From: Bin80 sp965215475
GTDB lineage: Bacteria > Bacteroidota > Rhodothermia > Rhodothermales > Bin80
NCBI GenBank assembly: GCA_965215475.1
Contig: OZ244061.1
Span: forward strand, 620,001 to 684,000
Reading direction: 5' to 3'
Length of the DNA stretch: 64,000 bases
Shown one piece after another: positions 29,030-36,950 of the stretch (its first letter is position 1; every line of letters starts with the position of its first letter). The translations under genes and the position numbers were made by a program. The notes below the pieces were generated by a model that saw nothing but the letters and a program-made list of their open reading frames with translations, was not told where the DNA came from and ran no database searches.

Positions 29030-30519
29030 TATAATAGAACGGAAGGTTCCCTCAGAAGTGTTACTTTTCGAGGTAACCAAATTTTCATTTTATTATGTCA
29101 TCTACATCTCATTCTCCACCTGTTCGCTACTACGTTGGATTAGACGTTCATCGTGATACAATCTCGGCATGTATTTACGATGCGACTAAGAAGCGTTACT
29201 GTGATGAGCAAATGCACACAAGCCGAAGAGTCTCGCTCGGTTTGTGGAATCTACGCGTTCAAAGTATGGGCATTTCCGCTGTTGTTAGGAGGCATCCTTT
29301 TCGGGTACTGTACTCTATGACACGTTGACCGAACACGGCGTGGATTGCGCCATCATTGCTCCATTCCCAAGCGCTCAGGCGATCGGATCAAAACCGATCA
29401 ACGCGATGCCAGGAATTTGTCCAAATACTTTGGATCTGGGCTTTTGACGGAATGTTTCGTCTTGGATGAAGAACTCCGAGCCGTGCGAGGACTTTTACGC
29501 AGTCGTGAGGCACAGATCAAACCCCTTCACCAATCCAAAATGCGAGGGATTCATTTTTTGCATGCGCACGGGCACTGCTATACAACTGGAAGCTACTGGA
29601 CAAAAAAGTTTAAGACGTGGATCCATCAGATTGAGGTAGAGCGTTCCCATGACGAGTTTGTACTACGCGGACACTTGAACGATATTGATGATCATCAGGG
29701 ACGCATCCAAGAAATAGAACAGCAAGTCCAAACAATATCCGAGTCCGAGACGTTTCAGCAAGCAGTCCAGATTCTGCAAGGCTTCCGAGGCATTGGACTG
29801 ATTTCGGCCATGCAGTTGGTTTGGAAGATTGGAGACGTTCGGCGGTTTGAGAGTCCGACGGCATGGATGGCGTATCTTGGATTCGTTCCATCTCAACACT
29901 CTTCAGGAAACACCATCCGCACTGGTTCCATCACCAAAACTGGAAACACACACGCACGAAAGGTCTTGGTGAGCGCAGCGTGGAAATACACCTACGCACC
30001 TCGAATCAGTGTTGCACTTCAAGAGAGGCAAAAACACTGCAGTGCTAAAGTCATCGCCATTAGCCAGAAAACACAAACACGTTTATACAAACGTTCCCAC
30101 GCACGGAGCAAACGCAAACCTCCGAAAGTCGCGGTGGTTGCCATCGCGCGTGAACTGGTTGGCTTTCTCTGGGAGTCGTTGCAACTTCCTGTTGAAACCG
30201 CATAAACAACCTATACGATCGCTCGTCATGGAGAAAGAGTCCAAAGCAACGATGGAGAGCCCAAGTCCATTCTTTTCGGTAGCGATCATCGCGAGCCCGA
30301 GCTTCAAGATCTTGGCAGCTCCGACGGATTCAAATATTGAGCATTATGGCGTTTGCCTAGCATGCGTACACCAGATTGATATACCGTCGCCATTGCTAAA
30401 GACTCTTCCTTCATGACGATTTGTCTAAATTTACAACAAAATGTAACCCGAAACAAATACATATTACCCCTGAAAGGGAACCTTCCTTTCTACACCAGAA
30501 CCTTCCTTTCTACACCAGA
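29030..30519 (+). mobile_element. IS1111-like element (IS110 family) inserted in the IS1595 transposase
   Basis: Boundaries come from rejoining the host reading frame: AGA (29027-29029) is repeated at 30517-30519 and one copy belongs to the host. Subterminal inverted repeats GGAAGGTTCCCT (29041-29052) and AGGGAACCTTCC (30475-30486) are exact complements, a trait of the IS1111 subgroup and not of other IS110 elements. The right end carries a tandem repeat of 20 bp (30481-30500, 30501-30520). The element spans a decayed transposase and 314 bp of non-coding sequence downstream (30206-30519), the place where IS1111 elements carry their guide RNA; I could not fold a convincing RNA there by eye. 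Confidence 0.75.
29095..30205 (+). pseudogene. IS110/IS1111 family transposase, frameshifted
   Basis: The N-terminal part (29095-29328) has the RuvC-like start YYVGLDVHRDTISACIYDATKK. The frame is then lost: DTLTEHGVDCAIIAP continues in a second frame, and KRSGDRIKTDQRDARNLSKYFGSG in a third, running to 30205. The last part has the family C-terminal domain (LQGFRGIGLISAMQLVWKIGD, GNTHARKVLVSAAWKY). At least two frameshifts near 29290-29370 disable the gene. The DEDD catalytic set can still be recognised across the frames. Confidence 0.8.
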
Positions 30520-30520
30520 A
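30481..30520. repeat. 20-bp tandem direct repeat at the right end of the IS1111-like element
   Basis: CCTTCCTTTCTACACCAGAA occurs twice without a gap (30481-30500 and 30501-30520). One copy is the natural element end; the second may reflect a failed or repeated recombination at the end. Confidence 0.7.
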
Positions 30521-31558
30521 TATGTGCGAGGCTTAGCTCATACGAACGGCATAGAGAGTTTCTGGGCAATGGTAAAGCGTGCACACAAAGGCACGTACCA
30601 TAAGTTCAGCAAGAAGCATCTAAACCGCTATGTGCTTGAATTTGCAGGACGGCATAATATCCGTGAGTTGGATACGATGGATCAGATGAGTAGTATTGTG
30701 TCTGATATGGTTGGTAACCGAATCCGGTATATTGATCTGATCAAGGAAAACGGATTGGATTCAGGTGCACGGGCTACGGCCAAGTAGTAAGAATCCCTAC
30801 CCTTTCTCACAAATTGCTATATTTGCGTTGATAACAGACAAATGAACGCAAATGCAAACCAATGCCCTCTATTACGGGGATTGCTTAGACTGGATGCAAA
30901 GGTGGGATGACCAAAGTGTAGATCTGATCTACTTGGATCCACCGTTTAATTCCAAGGCAGATTACAATCAACTTTACCACACAGATGGAATTGATGATGA
31001 AGCTCAGTTTCGAGCTTTTTCAGATACTTGGGTTTGGGATGAAGCTGCAGCCGAGCGATTGCGTATGTATGAGAATGCTCATGGAAGAAAAGCATACAAA
31101 GCTATTGCTGGATTAAAGCAAATTCTTGGGCCAAGTGGAATGCTTTCATACCTGACCTATATGGCAGAGCACCTGGAAGAAATGTGGAGATTATTAAAAG
31201 ATACAGGTAGTATTTATCTACATTGTGATCCTACAGCCTCACATTACCTCAAAATATTGATGGACGAAATATATGTTTTTCATGAGGGGGGGGGGACTCT
31301 CTACCATTTATGCAAATAAAAACCAATAAATTTTAAAATATTTTTTGTGGGTTCTTCCATGGGGCGATTTTTGGCGTGGGATGGCATAAAATCTTCGGTC
31401 CTGAGCACTCTGATTTCATCAAAACTTTGTCTGATCGTATCCGACTACGCCAAAAGGCGCGAGCGAGTTGATCCGAATTAGAATCCTCTTTTGCCCTGGA
31501 AGTTTCCGTTTCGCCACCGATTCTGCTTTGCATTCAAGAAAGGTTGGAGAGGCGAAGT

Positions 31559-32848
31559 TTACGAGGTACGGGACGCCATGGTTTGACGGCTGGGATCATA
31601 GAGAGTTTGCTCTCGGAGCATTGCGCAGGCGACGGCAAGTAGCCGGTCTCCCACCGATCGCAGCGATCGTCCATGTTTATGTCCTCGGTCCCTCAGGGCT
31701 TTGTACTTGACCTTACTGATCGGGTCACGCTGGGTGGAGACTCTACTCCAGTGATAGACGGAATTTGCCAACCGTGCATGATGTGCTTTTCGTTGCACGA
31801 CCCTGTGGCTTTTTCCCGATCGCTTGGTGACCGGAGCCGTGCCACACAAGCATCTCAGCGCCTGGTAATCCCGTGCTTGGATCGCCGAGGAGGCTTCCGA
31901 GAGAAGGGTGGCTGCGACCGAGCTTCCGATTCCCGGGATCGATAACAGGATCTCAACATCCGGTGGCGCAGATCTAGACGAGGGGGCTTGCCCAGACGAT
32001 GCGTTTTCAGATTCGCAGATCTGCTGAGAGGATGGATTTTCATGGAGCGAATCCAGAATGGATTTGATGTTCTGTTTGACCTCCTGGATCTGCTTCCCAA
32101 GGAGTTCCAGCTGTTGCAGAACGAGTCGGATGTGCTGGGTCGCGGCTTGCTCCACCCCGTCGGCAACCGTGAGGGGCTTCGCCCGCAAGGATTGCAGTAC
32201 TTCCTCGGCCTGGATTCGATGTTCTTTGAGCACTTTTTGTACTGAACTGAGTCGAACTCTCCGAGCGCGTTCAGGGGTCGGAATGAGGGTCCACAGAGCC
32301 ATCAGTACGGGAGAATCGAGACGGAATTTGAGGCGAAGGAATTGCGGGAAGTAGCGCCAGAGCTGTGCTCGGAGTTGATGCATGAGGCGGATCCGCTGGG
32401 CGGTGAACTCCGCCTCCATCCTGGACCACTCTCGCAACGGAATGATGTCCGAATCCTCTGGATCCAGCGCACGCAGACGGTCAGGATCCGTGCGAAGGGC
32501 ATCGGCAAGTACCCGCGCATCCCGACGATCATCTTTGGCTCCGGCCGGCGAAAACCGATCCCGGAATCGATCCAGTTGCTTCGGATGGATGGAAAATACC
32601 GGAATGCCGCGCTCCATCAAACTCTCCACCACCGGACCATGTGGAACTTCTATACTGGTAGCAATCTCGGTCAGATCGCAGCCTGCGGTGTCCCTCATCC
32701 AGTCCATCATTTGATGGAATCCTTCTCCGGAGTGGGAGAATGCCTTCTCTCCTAGGACCTGGCCGTCTCGGTCTAGAATACAGACCTGATGAGACTCAGA
32801 GCCCCAATCGACTCCGGCGAACCTCGTGTAGTGATTTTTTTCTGTCAT
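31559..32848 (-). CDS. IS110 family transposase (DEDD recombinase)
   Basis: 429 residues from the ATG at 32848; a longer open frame from 32926 would run into the RNA gene and adds no conserved sequence. N-terminal RuvC-like DEDD domain: FAGVDWGSESHQ (first Asp), SIEVPHGPVVE (Glu), KDDRRDARVLAD (last two Asp). C-terminal Tnp_20 domain: LLSIPGIGSSVAATLLSEA and CGTAPVTKRSGKSHRVVQRK, which includes the candidate serine nucleophile region. Family members recombine donor and target using a bridge RNA. No frameshift or internal stop, so it is plausibly functional. It lies opposite to the interrupted methyltransferase gene. Confidence 0.93.
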   Translation of the reverse strand: MTEKNHYTRFAGVDWGSESHQVCILDRDGQVLGEKAFSHSGEGFHQMMDWMRDTAGCDLTEIATSIEVPHGPVVESLMERGIPVFSIHPKQLDRFRDRFSPAGAKDDRRDARVLADALRTDPDRLRALDPEDSDIIPLREWSRMEAEFTAQRIRLMHQLRAQLWRYFPQFLRLKFRLDSPVLMALWTLIPTPERARRVRLSSVQKVLKEHRIQAEEVLQSLRAKPLTVADGVEQAATQHIRLVLQQLELLGKQIQEVKQNIKSILDSLHENPSSQQICESENASSGQAPSSRSAPPDVEILLSIPGIGSSVAATLLSEASSAIQARDYQALRCLCGTAPVTKRSGKSHRVVQRKAHHARLANSVYHWSRVSTQRDPISKVKYKALRDRGHKHGRSLRSVGDRLLAVACAMLREQTLYDPSRQTMASRTS

Positions 32849-32877
32849 GGTTTCAGTATCTTTAGGGGATAAGTTTT

Positions 32878-33029
32878 GTGGGTCGCCATGACGTTCATCT
32901 GCCCCTGTATCGGTGCTCAACGGCACACACTCTCTACTGGATGTAAATCATGGTCCTCCCTGGGGCACAACTCCCCCCCAGGCGTTCAGGACGCAGGGGG
33001 CGTCAGGTGGCTCCCAGGGAGAGACCCAC
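32878..33029 (-). ncRNA. Bridge RNA (seekRNA-like) of IS110 element A, with readable donor and target guides
   Basis: 152 nt ending 29 nt before the transposase start. Closing stem GTGGGTC/GACCCAC (33029-33023 with 32884-32878). Hairpin 1: outer stem TCCCTGGG/CCCAGGGA, tip GCGT-CCTGA-ACGC. Hairpin 2: CCATGA/TCATGG, then CATC/GATG. Guides: GTAGAGAGT (32937-32929) is identical to the element's right end next to the core (31304-31296). ATACAGGGG (32910-32902 on the minus strand) is the reverse complement of the element's left end CCCCTGTAT (33185-33177). In hairpin 1, ACGCCCC (33003-32997) equals the flanking target sequence (33188-33182), and a G7 run (32979-32973) can pair with the C-run of the target. 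This is the donor- and target-loop layout known from IS621. Confidence 0.85.
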
Positions 33030-34158
33030 GTATAAATAATGCAAACCGGTTCAACTTATGGAGTATCCGAAACGCTCCGATGGGTCCAGTTGAAATTCAA
33101 AACCTCTCAACCAATTGACACATCTTCACCGTATTGAAGACCCAAACAATGAACTTAAATCAGCATCCCTTATAATATACAGGGGCGTTTCGTAACGAGA
33201 TTATATGGAGGATTGGCTGGGTCTCTGGTTACAAGACGCAAAAACGGGGCTGGATCAGAAATCATGATACGATTCTTTATTATGTAAAATCAGATAAGGC
33301 TGCTGTACGGTTTAATAAGGAATACATACCCTACAGAGATGATTATGTTAGACGTGACGGAAAAAAGCCAACAGGTAAAGGAATTCCCATTGAAGATACA
33401 TGGAACTGTAATAGAGAAGATATAATGGACTCTATTATGATAAAAAGCTTCTCACGAGAGAAGCTTGGTTATCCTACACAAAAACCGATAAAATTACTTG
33501 ATCGCATTATTAGGGCTTCAAGTAACGAAGGAGAGATTGTACTAGATCCTTTCTGTGGATGTGGAACAACTGTGGAATCAGCACAAAAGTTGAATCGTCA
33601 ATTTATCGGAATTGATATTTCTTCTTTTGCAATTGATTTGATACGGGAGAAAAGATTGAAAGATAAAAGCATCCTTGCTTATGGTATTCCTCAAGATTTC
33701 AGATCTGCTGAAAAACTTGCAAAAGAGAAGCCGTTTGATTTTGAAACTTGGGCTGTTACTCGACTACCTGGGTTCAGAGCAAACACAAAGCAAGTTGCTG
33801 ACGGTGGCGTAGACGGTCGTGGACGAATTGCGGATAAGCCAGATAATGACAATCTGAAAAGATGGGCACTTGCACAAGTTAAAGGAGGTCACTTTAACTT
33901 AAGTGGATTACGCGATTTTATTGGAGTTACAGATAGCAGTCAAGCAGCATTGGGTTATTACATAACACTAGATCCAGTAACTTCTCAGAGCGCCAAGACC
34001 AAGGTTTTAGCATCCGGAAAAGTATCCATTGATCAAAATTATTTTCCTCGAATGCAGCTGTGGTCAATTGATGATTATTTCAGAAGGCGTAGTCCCATAC
34101 TTCCTGTAATGACTGATCCATATACAGGAAAAAGAATGCTCCCTCAACTATTCTAACT

Positions 34159-34290
34159 ATGTCTAAACCAAAGCCCCCAACCTCTCCCAAGCCAGACCGC
34201 AAGATAATTGAAGCAAAAGCCAGTGCACTGGCCAAGACGCTGTTTAATACACCTCCGAAACCCCGGCAGCCGAAAAAAAAACAGATCTAA
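34159..34290 (+). CDS. Small basic protein encoded in the IS1595 transposon
   Basis: 43 residues, starting 3 bp after the methyltransferase stop and ending 8 bp before the right inverted repeat. Composition is proline- and lysine-rich (MSKPKPPTSPKPDRK ... TLFNTPPKPRQPKKKQI) with one short helix (IIEAKASALAKTLF). The tight position and clean frame suggest a real gene translated with the methyltransferase. Function unknown; DNA binding is possible from its charge. Confidence 0.55.
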   Translation: MSKPKPPTSPKPDRKIIEAKASALAKTLFNTPPKPRQPKKKQI

Positions 34291-34298
34291 AATCTTAC

Positions 34299-34329
34299 GC
34301 GTAATTACGTATATAATCTCCTTTTGTTT
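34299..34329. repeat. Right inverted repeat and target-site duplication of the IS1595 transposon
   Basis: 34299-34321 is the exact complement of the left terminal repeat and ends ATATAATCTCC. It is followed directly by TTTTGTTT (34322-34329), identical to the 8 bp before the left end. Confidence 0.9.
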
Positions 34330-34856
34330 TGTAGCATTGACTAGGGTCCCTCGTTTTCACCAAAGCATATGCCTTGAATATCTTAGGTCAGCAGAGAAAT
34401 TATTCCCCCACTCGGGAGAAGGACTCATCAAGTGTTGGAATGGATCTTGGAGCACGCAGGCTGTGATGCCGATTGCATTGCCGCCATTGAGATTTCTCAT
34501 GATCCGATTGTGGGATGCTCTAATGGATTAAAAACTTCCAGATATTTGCGATCAATCCCAAACAACTAAACCGCTTTCGAGATCGGTTTTCGCCAGTGGG
34601 TGTCAAAAATGATCGCGGGATACATGTGTACTCTCATGATGAGGATAGAATTACATCTATTTTGTTACTCAACACCCATCCTTTTCACAATATGAACTCA
34701 CGGGAATGGTTCGTGGACATAGTAAAACAAATCCATATGACGTCCAGAGGTGTCTGCTCTTGCCTCAACAATAGAAGGCAACACCTCCGATCACACTCGC
34801 AAAAATCGCATAGATCTGTCACAGCAAATCTTCGTTTTATCTTGATGCTACCATAG
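34330..34856 (+). pseudogene. Decayed IS110 element B transposase
   Basis: Fragments in different frames align with the element A transposase in order: LTRVPRFHQ where A has VDWGSESHQ, EKLFPHSGEGLI where A has EKAFSHSGEGFH, then AGCDADCIAAIEISHDPIV-like sequence, then INPKQLNRFRDRFSPVGVK (from 34551) where A has IHPKQLDRFRDRFSPAGAK, then NDRGIHVYSHDEDRITSILLLNTHP and REW. Several frameshifts and loss of catalytic Asp residues make it non-functional. It is the continuation of the element whose RNA lies at 28021-28170, before the transposon split it. The right end of the element could not be located. Confidence 0.75.
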
Positions 34857-35393
34857 GAAATGACCGACTATGACACCATCCTTCTGACCAGTCCGATGAA
34901 ATACAAGTACAGCGAAGGTTACAGTGAAGGAGTATTCTAATTTGGGTGCTGGAGTACAAGGATTTTTTGTATAAGCTCCCGGTCATCTTCTGAATCCAAG
35001 GACGGGAACCGGATTTATCACACAATGATGAATTCTGCTTGTTACGTAAACACTTGACATGCATAATCTTCGTAAGGCTTGCGCCATTCTGTTGAGATGT
35101 CTATTTTCGATGCTATTGTTTCTGCATGTATCTCTGCCTTTATCAACGTTCCGTCTCTAACATCTCTCGTCTACTGCTTGTATCTGTCCAGATTACATTG
35201 CAGATGTTCTCCTAAATGGATAAGTATTAGACCGATTTGTAGCCATATACGCCAGCAATAGCTCTCTAACTCTGAAAAGTTTATGACGCTGAGAATGGAC
35301 GTGAGATAATTTCCTATTTTATCCTCGTTTCAACATTGCAATTGCATAGTCATCTACGTTCTTCATCATAAATCGTGAACATCTCTGTCTATA
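34857..35393. other. Non-coding stretch, probably eroded remains of IS110 element B
   Basis: About 540 bp without a supported gene. It follows the decayed transposase directly and probably includes its lost 3' half, but no clear alignment could be made. The promoter of the MetE-like gene should be near its right end. Confidence 0.4.
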
Positions 35394-36407
35394 ATGCTGA
35401 AGACAACCGTAATCGGCAGCTACTCAACCCCGCCTTGGCTTATTAGCTCAATTGAAGCAATAGAACGAGGGGAATATGGTCCCTTGGATATTCAGGAGAC
35501 ACTTGATGACGCCGTGGATATGGCGATTCGTGACCAGGAAGATGCAGGTATCGACATCGTCAGCGACGGAGAAATGCGCCGTTTCGGCTTCTTCACCGCT
35601 GGATTCTATGGACGATTAAACGGATTGCGGGCTCTTGATCCGCTTCGGAAGCTAGGCCCCGAAGGGCATGACCAACGTGAACGATATGAGGTAATTGAAC
35701 CGTTCTCCGCCCCTAACGGGCTTGGATTGATTAATGAATTTATTTATGCCAGTGCTCGAACAAAACTCCCCATGAAGGCGACCTGCCCAGGCCCATATAC
35801 ACTTGCAGGGCGAATCCAACCTGGGGAAATTTACCCAGACCGTATCGCGGTATCTCAGCGTTTTTCCGAAATAATTAATACGGAACTCAAGGCAGTCGTC
35901 AAAGCTGGTGCGACTTTTATTCAGTTAGACGAGCCTTCTGCTGCCGTCCACAAAAAGTCGCCCGACAAATATGTTGAACTTTTCAATCAATGTGTTGAAG
36001 GCGTCGATGCCGAAATCAGCCTTCATCTATGCTTTGGCAACTATGTTGGTCGCCCAGTTGCTCATCGTACATACGCGCCCCTCTTCCCACGTATTCTTGA
36101 CATTGAGGCTGGTGAGATCCATTTGGAATATGCAAACCGCGAAATGGTCGAATTAGAACTTGCCGGTGAAATTGCAGCAACTGGGCGAAAAGTGGCAGCG
36201 GGTGTCATTGATGTAAAAAATTACTTCATCGAGACACCGGAAATTGTTGCCGACCGAATACGCCAGGTGTTGCAATATGTACCTGCGAATCAACTAGTAC
36301 TAGCTCCTGACTGCGGATTCAGTGAAACGGCACGCTGGGCAGCACGCAAAAAATTACATGCCCTAGTAGAAGGTACTCGCATCGTGAAAGATGAATTAGG
36401 GGTTTAA
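35394..36407 (+). CDS. MetE-like cobalamin-independent methionine synthase, catalytic domain only
   Basis: 337 residues corresponding to the C-terminal catalytic barrel of MetE; the N-terminal half of classical MetE (about 750 residues) is absent. Zinc ligands expected for the family are visible: His211 and Cys213 (SLHLCFGNY), Glu245 (IHLEYAN) and Cys307 (LAPDCGF). The N-terminal TTVIGSYSTPPW and IVSDGEMRR motifs also fit. Short MetE homologues (core-MetE) can methylate homocysteine with a donor other than methyl-folate polyglutamate; the exact donor here is unknown. It stands alone between mobile elements, with nothing obviously co-transcribed. Confidence 0.8.
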   Translation: MLKTTVIGSYSTPPWLISSIEAIERGEYGPLDIQETLDDAVDMAIRDQEDAGIDIVSDGEMRRFGFFTAGFYGRLNGLRALDPLRKLGPEGHDQRERYEVIEPFSAPNGLGLINEFIYASARTKLPMKATCPGPYTLAGRIQPGEIYPDRIAVSQRFSEIINTELKAVVKAGATFIQLDEPSAAVHKKSPDKYVELFNQCVEGVDAEISLHLCFGNYVGRPVAHRTYAPLFPRILDIEAGEIHLEYANREMVELELAGEIAATGRKVAAGVIDVKNYFIETPEIVADRIRQVLQYVPANQLVLAPDCGFSETARWAARKKLHALVEGTRIVKDELGV

Positions 36408-36950
36408 TCTTCCCGTCCAAGTTTGGCAACATTTTTTGGAATCAGCATTCTGAATCGTAGGCACTCCACAATTACAGGTGCACCCAAGCTTCATCTTACA
36501 TTTAAGCTCATCTCTCTGAAATTCAACGACATGAGAAACATTGATTGCGAATAAGAACCCCATCTCGGATTGAAATCTTAACTCTAGTACTCATCCTACT
36601 ACCTCTGCATGATTATAGGATCAGCGTGAGGATCTTCCTGTAAACTTGGGTGCCGTAAGAGACCTAATCGTTCTATGATCATCTATCATTATGCGATTTT
36701 TTGAGTTATTGTATGAAAATTTTCCACGTTTTATTTTAACAATTTGCCGAAATTATTTTATTCACCATATATCCCTAAATCAAGTTGATCTGAGATAGAA
36801 AAACTAATTTTAATATTACGTTTCTGGGGCAAATTTATTATATATTTAGCTAATACTTGACTATTTGCCGAAATTATTTTGAGAATTTGCCGAAAGTATT
36901 GCCCAACGATATCATTTCAAAATTGAAATTTACTGAATGGCCTACTCCAA
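36408..36950. promoter_or_regulatory. Intergenic region with three repeats upstream of the DUF4143 ATPase
   Basis: About 540 bp, AT-rich. ATTTGCCGAAATTATTTT occurs at 36742-36759 and 36863-36880, and a third partial copy ATTTGCCGAAAGTATT at 36885-36900. The second directly follows a TTGACT (36857-36862) that could be a -35 element, so the repeats may be operators of the ATPase gene. A five-codon frame at 36937 (MAYSK) stops on the ATPase start codon. No other gene seen. Confidence 0.5.

Larger units (their letters stand above)
28299..30787 (+). pseudogene. IS1595 family (ISXO2-like) transposase, interrupted
   Basis: Two in-frame parts, 28299-29029 and 30520-30787, rejoin exactly (codon GAA made of 29028-29029 plus 30520) to give 332 residues. 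The first part has an N-terminal zinc ribbon (CPRCK ... YWCGTCRNRF) and the first two catalytic acidic residues (PVEVDETGIGGK, VYTDESRSY). The second has the YVRGLAHTNGIESFWAMVKR segment with the last catalytic residue and the GTYHKFSKKHLNRYVLEF tail. Apart from the inserted IS1111-like element the gene looks undamaged, so the insertion is recent relative to this gene. Confidence 0.88.
31286..33185 (-). mobile_element. IS110 family element A with intact transposase and bridge RNA
   Basis: Inserted in a G-run of the methyltransferase gene; the exact edges are ambiguous within GGGG. Read on the minus strand, the element begins CCCC-TGTATATTATAAGGG (33185 leftward) and ends GGTAGAGAGT-CCCC (31305 to 31292). 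It holds, in minus-strand order, a 156-nt leader, a bridge RNA (33029-32878), the transposase (32848-31559) and a 260-nt tail. There are no terminal inverted repeats, as expected of the IS110 subgroup. It appears recent: the transposase is intact and the host gene halves rejoin cleanly. Confidence 0.88.
30852..34156 (+). pseudogene. DNA methyltransferase (beta class) with C-terminal Mrr-like nuclease domain, interrupted by IS110 element A
   Basis: The first part (30852-31285) has MQTNALYYGDCLDW and the catalytic motif IV LIYLDPPFNS. The second part, from about 33182 to 34156, resumes with AFRNEIIWRIGW, then PTQKPIKLLDRIIRASS and the AdoMet motif LDPFCGCGTTVESA ... FIGIDIS. Order IV then I marks the beta class (N6-adenine or N4-cytosine). 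The last 150 residues contain GFRANTKQVADGGVDGRG and ALAQVKGG, which look like the D...QxK nuclease centre of Mrr-like enzymes. About 470 residues when rejoined. Passenger of the IS1595 transposon. The break lies in a G-run (31286-31295 / 33182-33185), so the original G count is uncertain. Confidence 0.85.
28226..34321 (+). mobile_element. 6.1-kb IS1595-family transposon carrying a DNA methyltransferase, with two nested insertion sequences
   Basis: Bounded by perfect 23-bp inverted repeats (28226-28248 and 34299-34321) and flanked by an 8-bp duplication, the duplication length known for IS1595. Contents in order: ISXO2-like transposase (broken), DNA methyltransferase with Mrr-like C-terminal domain (broken), and a 43-residue basic protein. 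Subtracting the two nested elements (29030-30519 and about 31286-33185) leaves about 2.7 kb. Passenger-bearing IS1595 relatives are known from the family literature; that this is one is seen directly from the ends. It landed in the first codons of the IS110 element B transposase. Confidence 0.9.

Noticed and set aside
30481..30520. Possible CRISPR-like repeat
   Set aside because: Two adjacent 20-bp units without spacers at a transposon end; no array or cas genes anywhere in the window.
31559..32755. Long open frames on the plus strand inside the IS110 transposase gene
   Set aside because: They are shadows of the transposase in other frames, without motifs or plausible starts.
32849..32926. 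Upstream start for the IS110 transposase
   Set aside because: The added 26 residues overlap the bridge RNA and have no family similarity.
32876..33118. 80-residue open frame on the plus strand across the IS110 leader
   Set aside because: It is the antisense of the structured RNA; base pairing explains the sequence better than coding.
34596..34856. 86-residue frame as a separate hypothetical protein
   Set aside because: It aligns with the IS110 transposase (KNDRG...DRIT...REW) and is part of the decayed element B gene.
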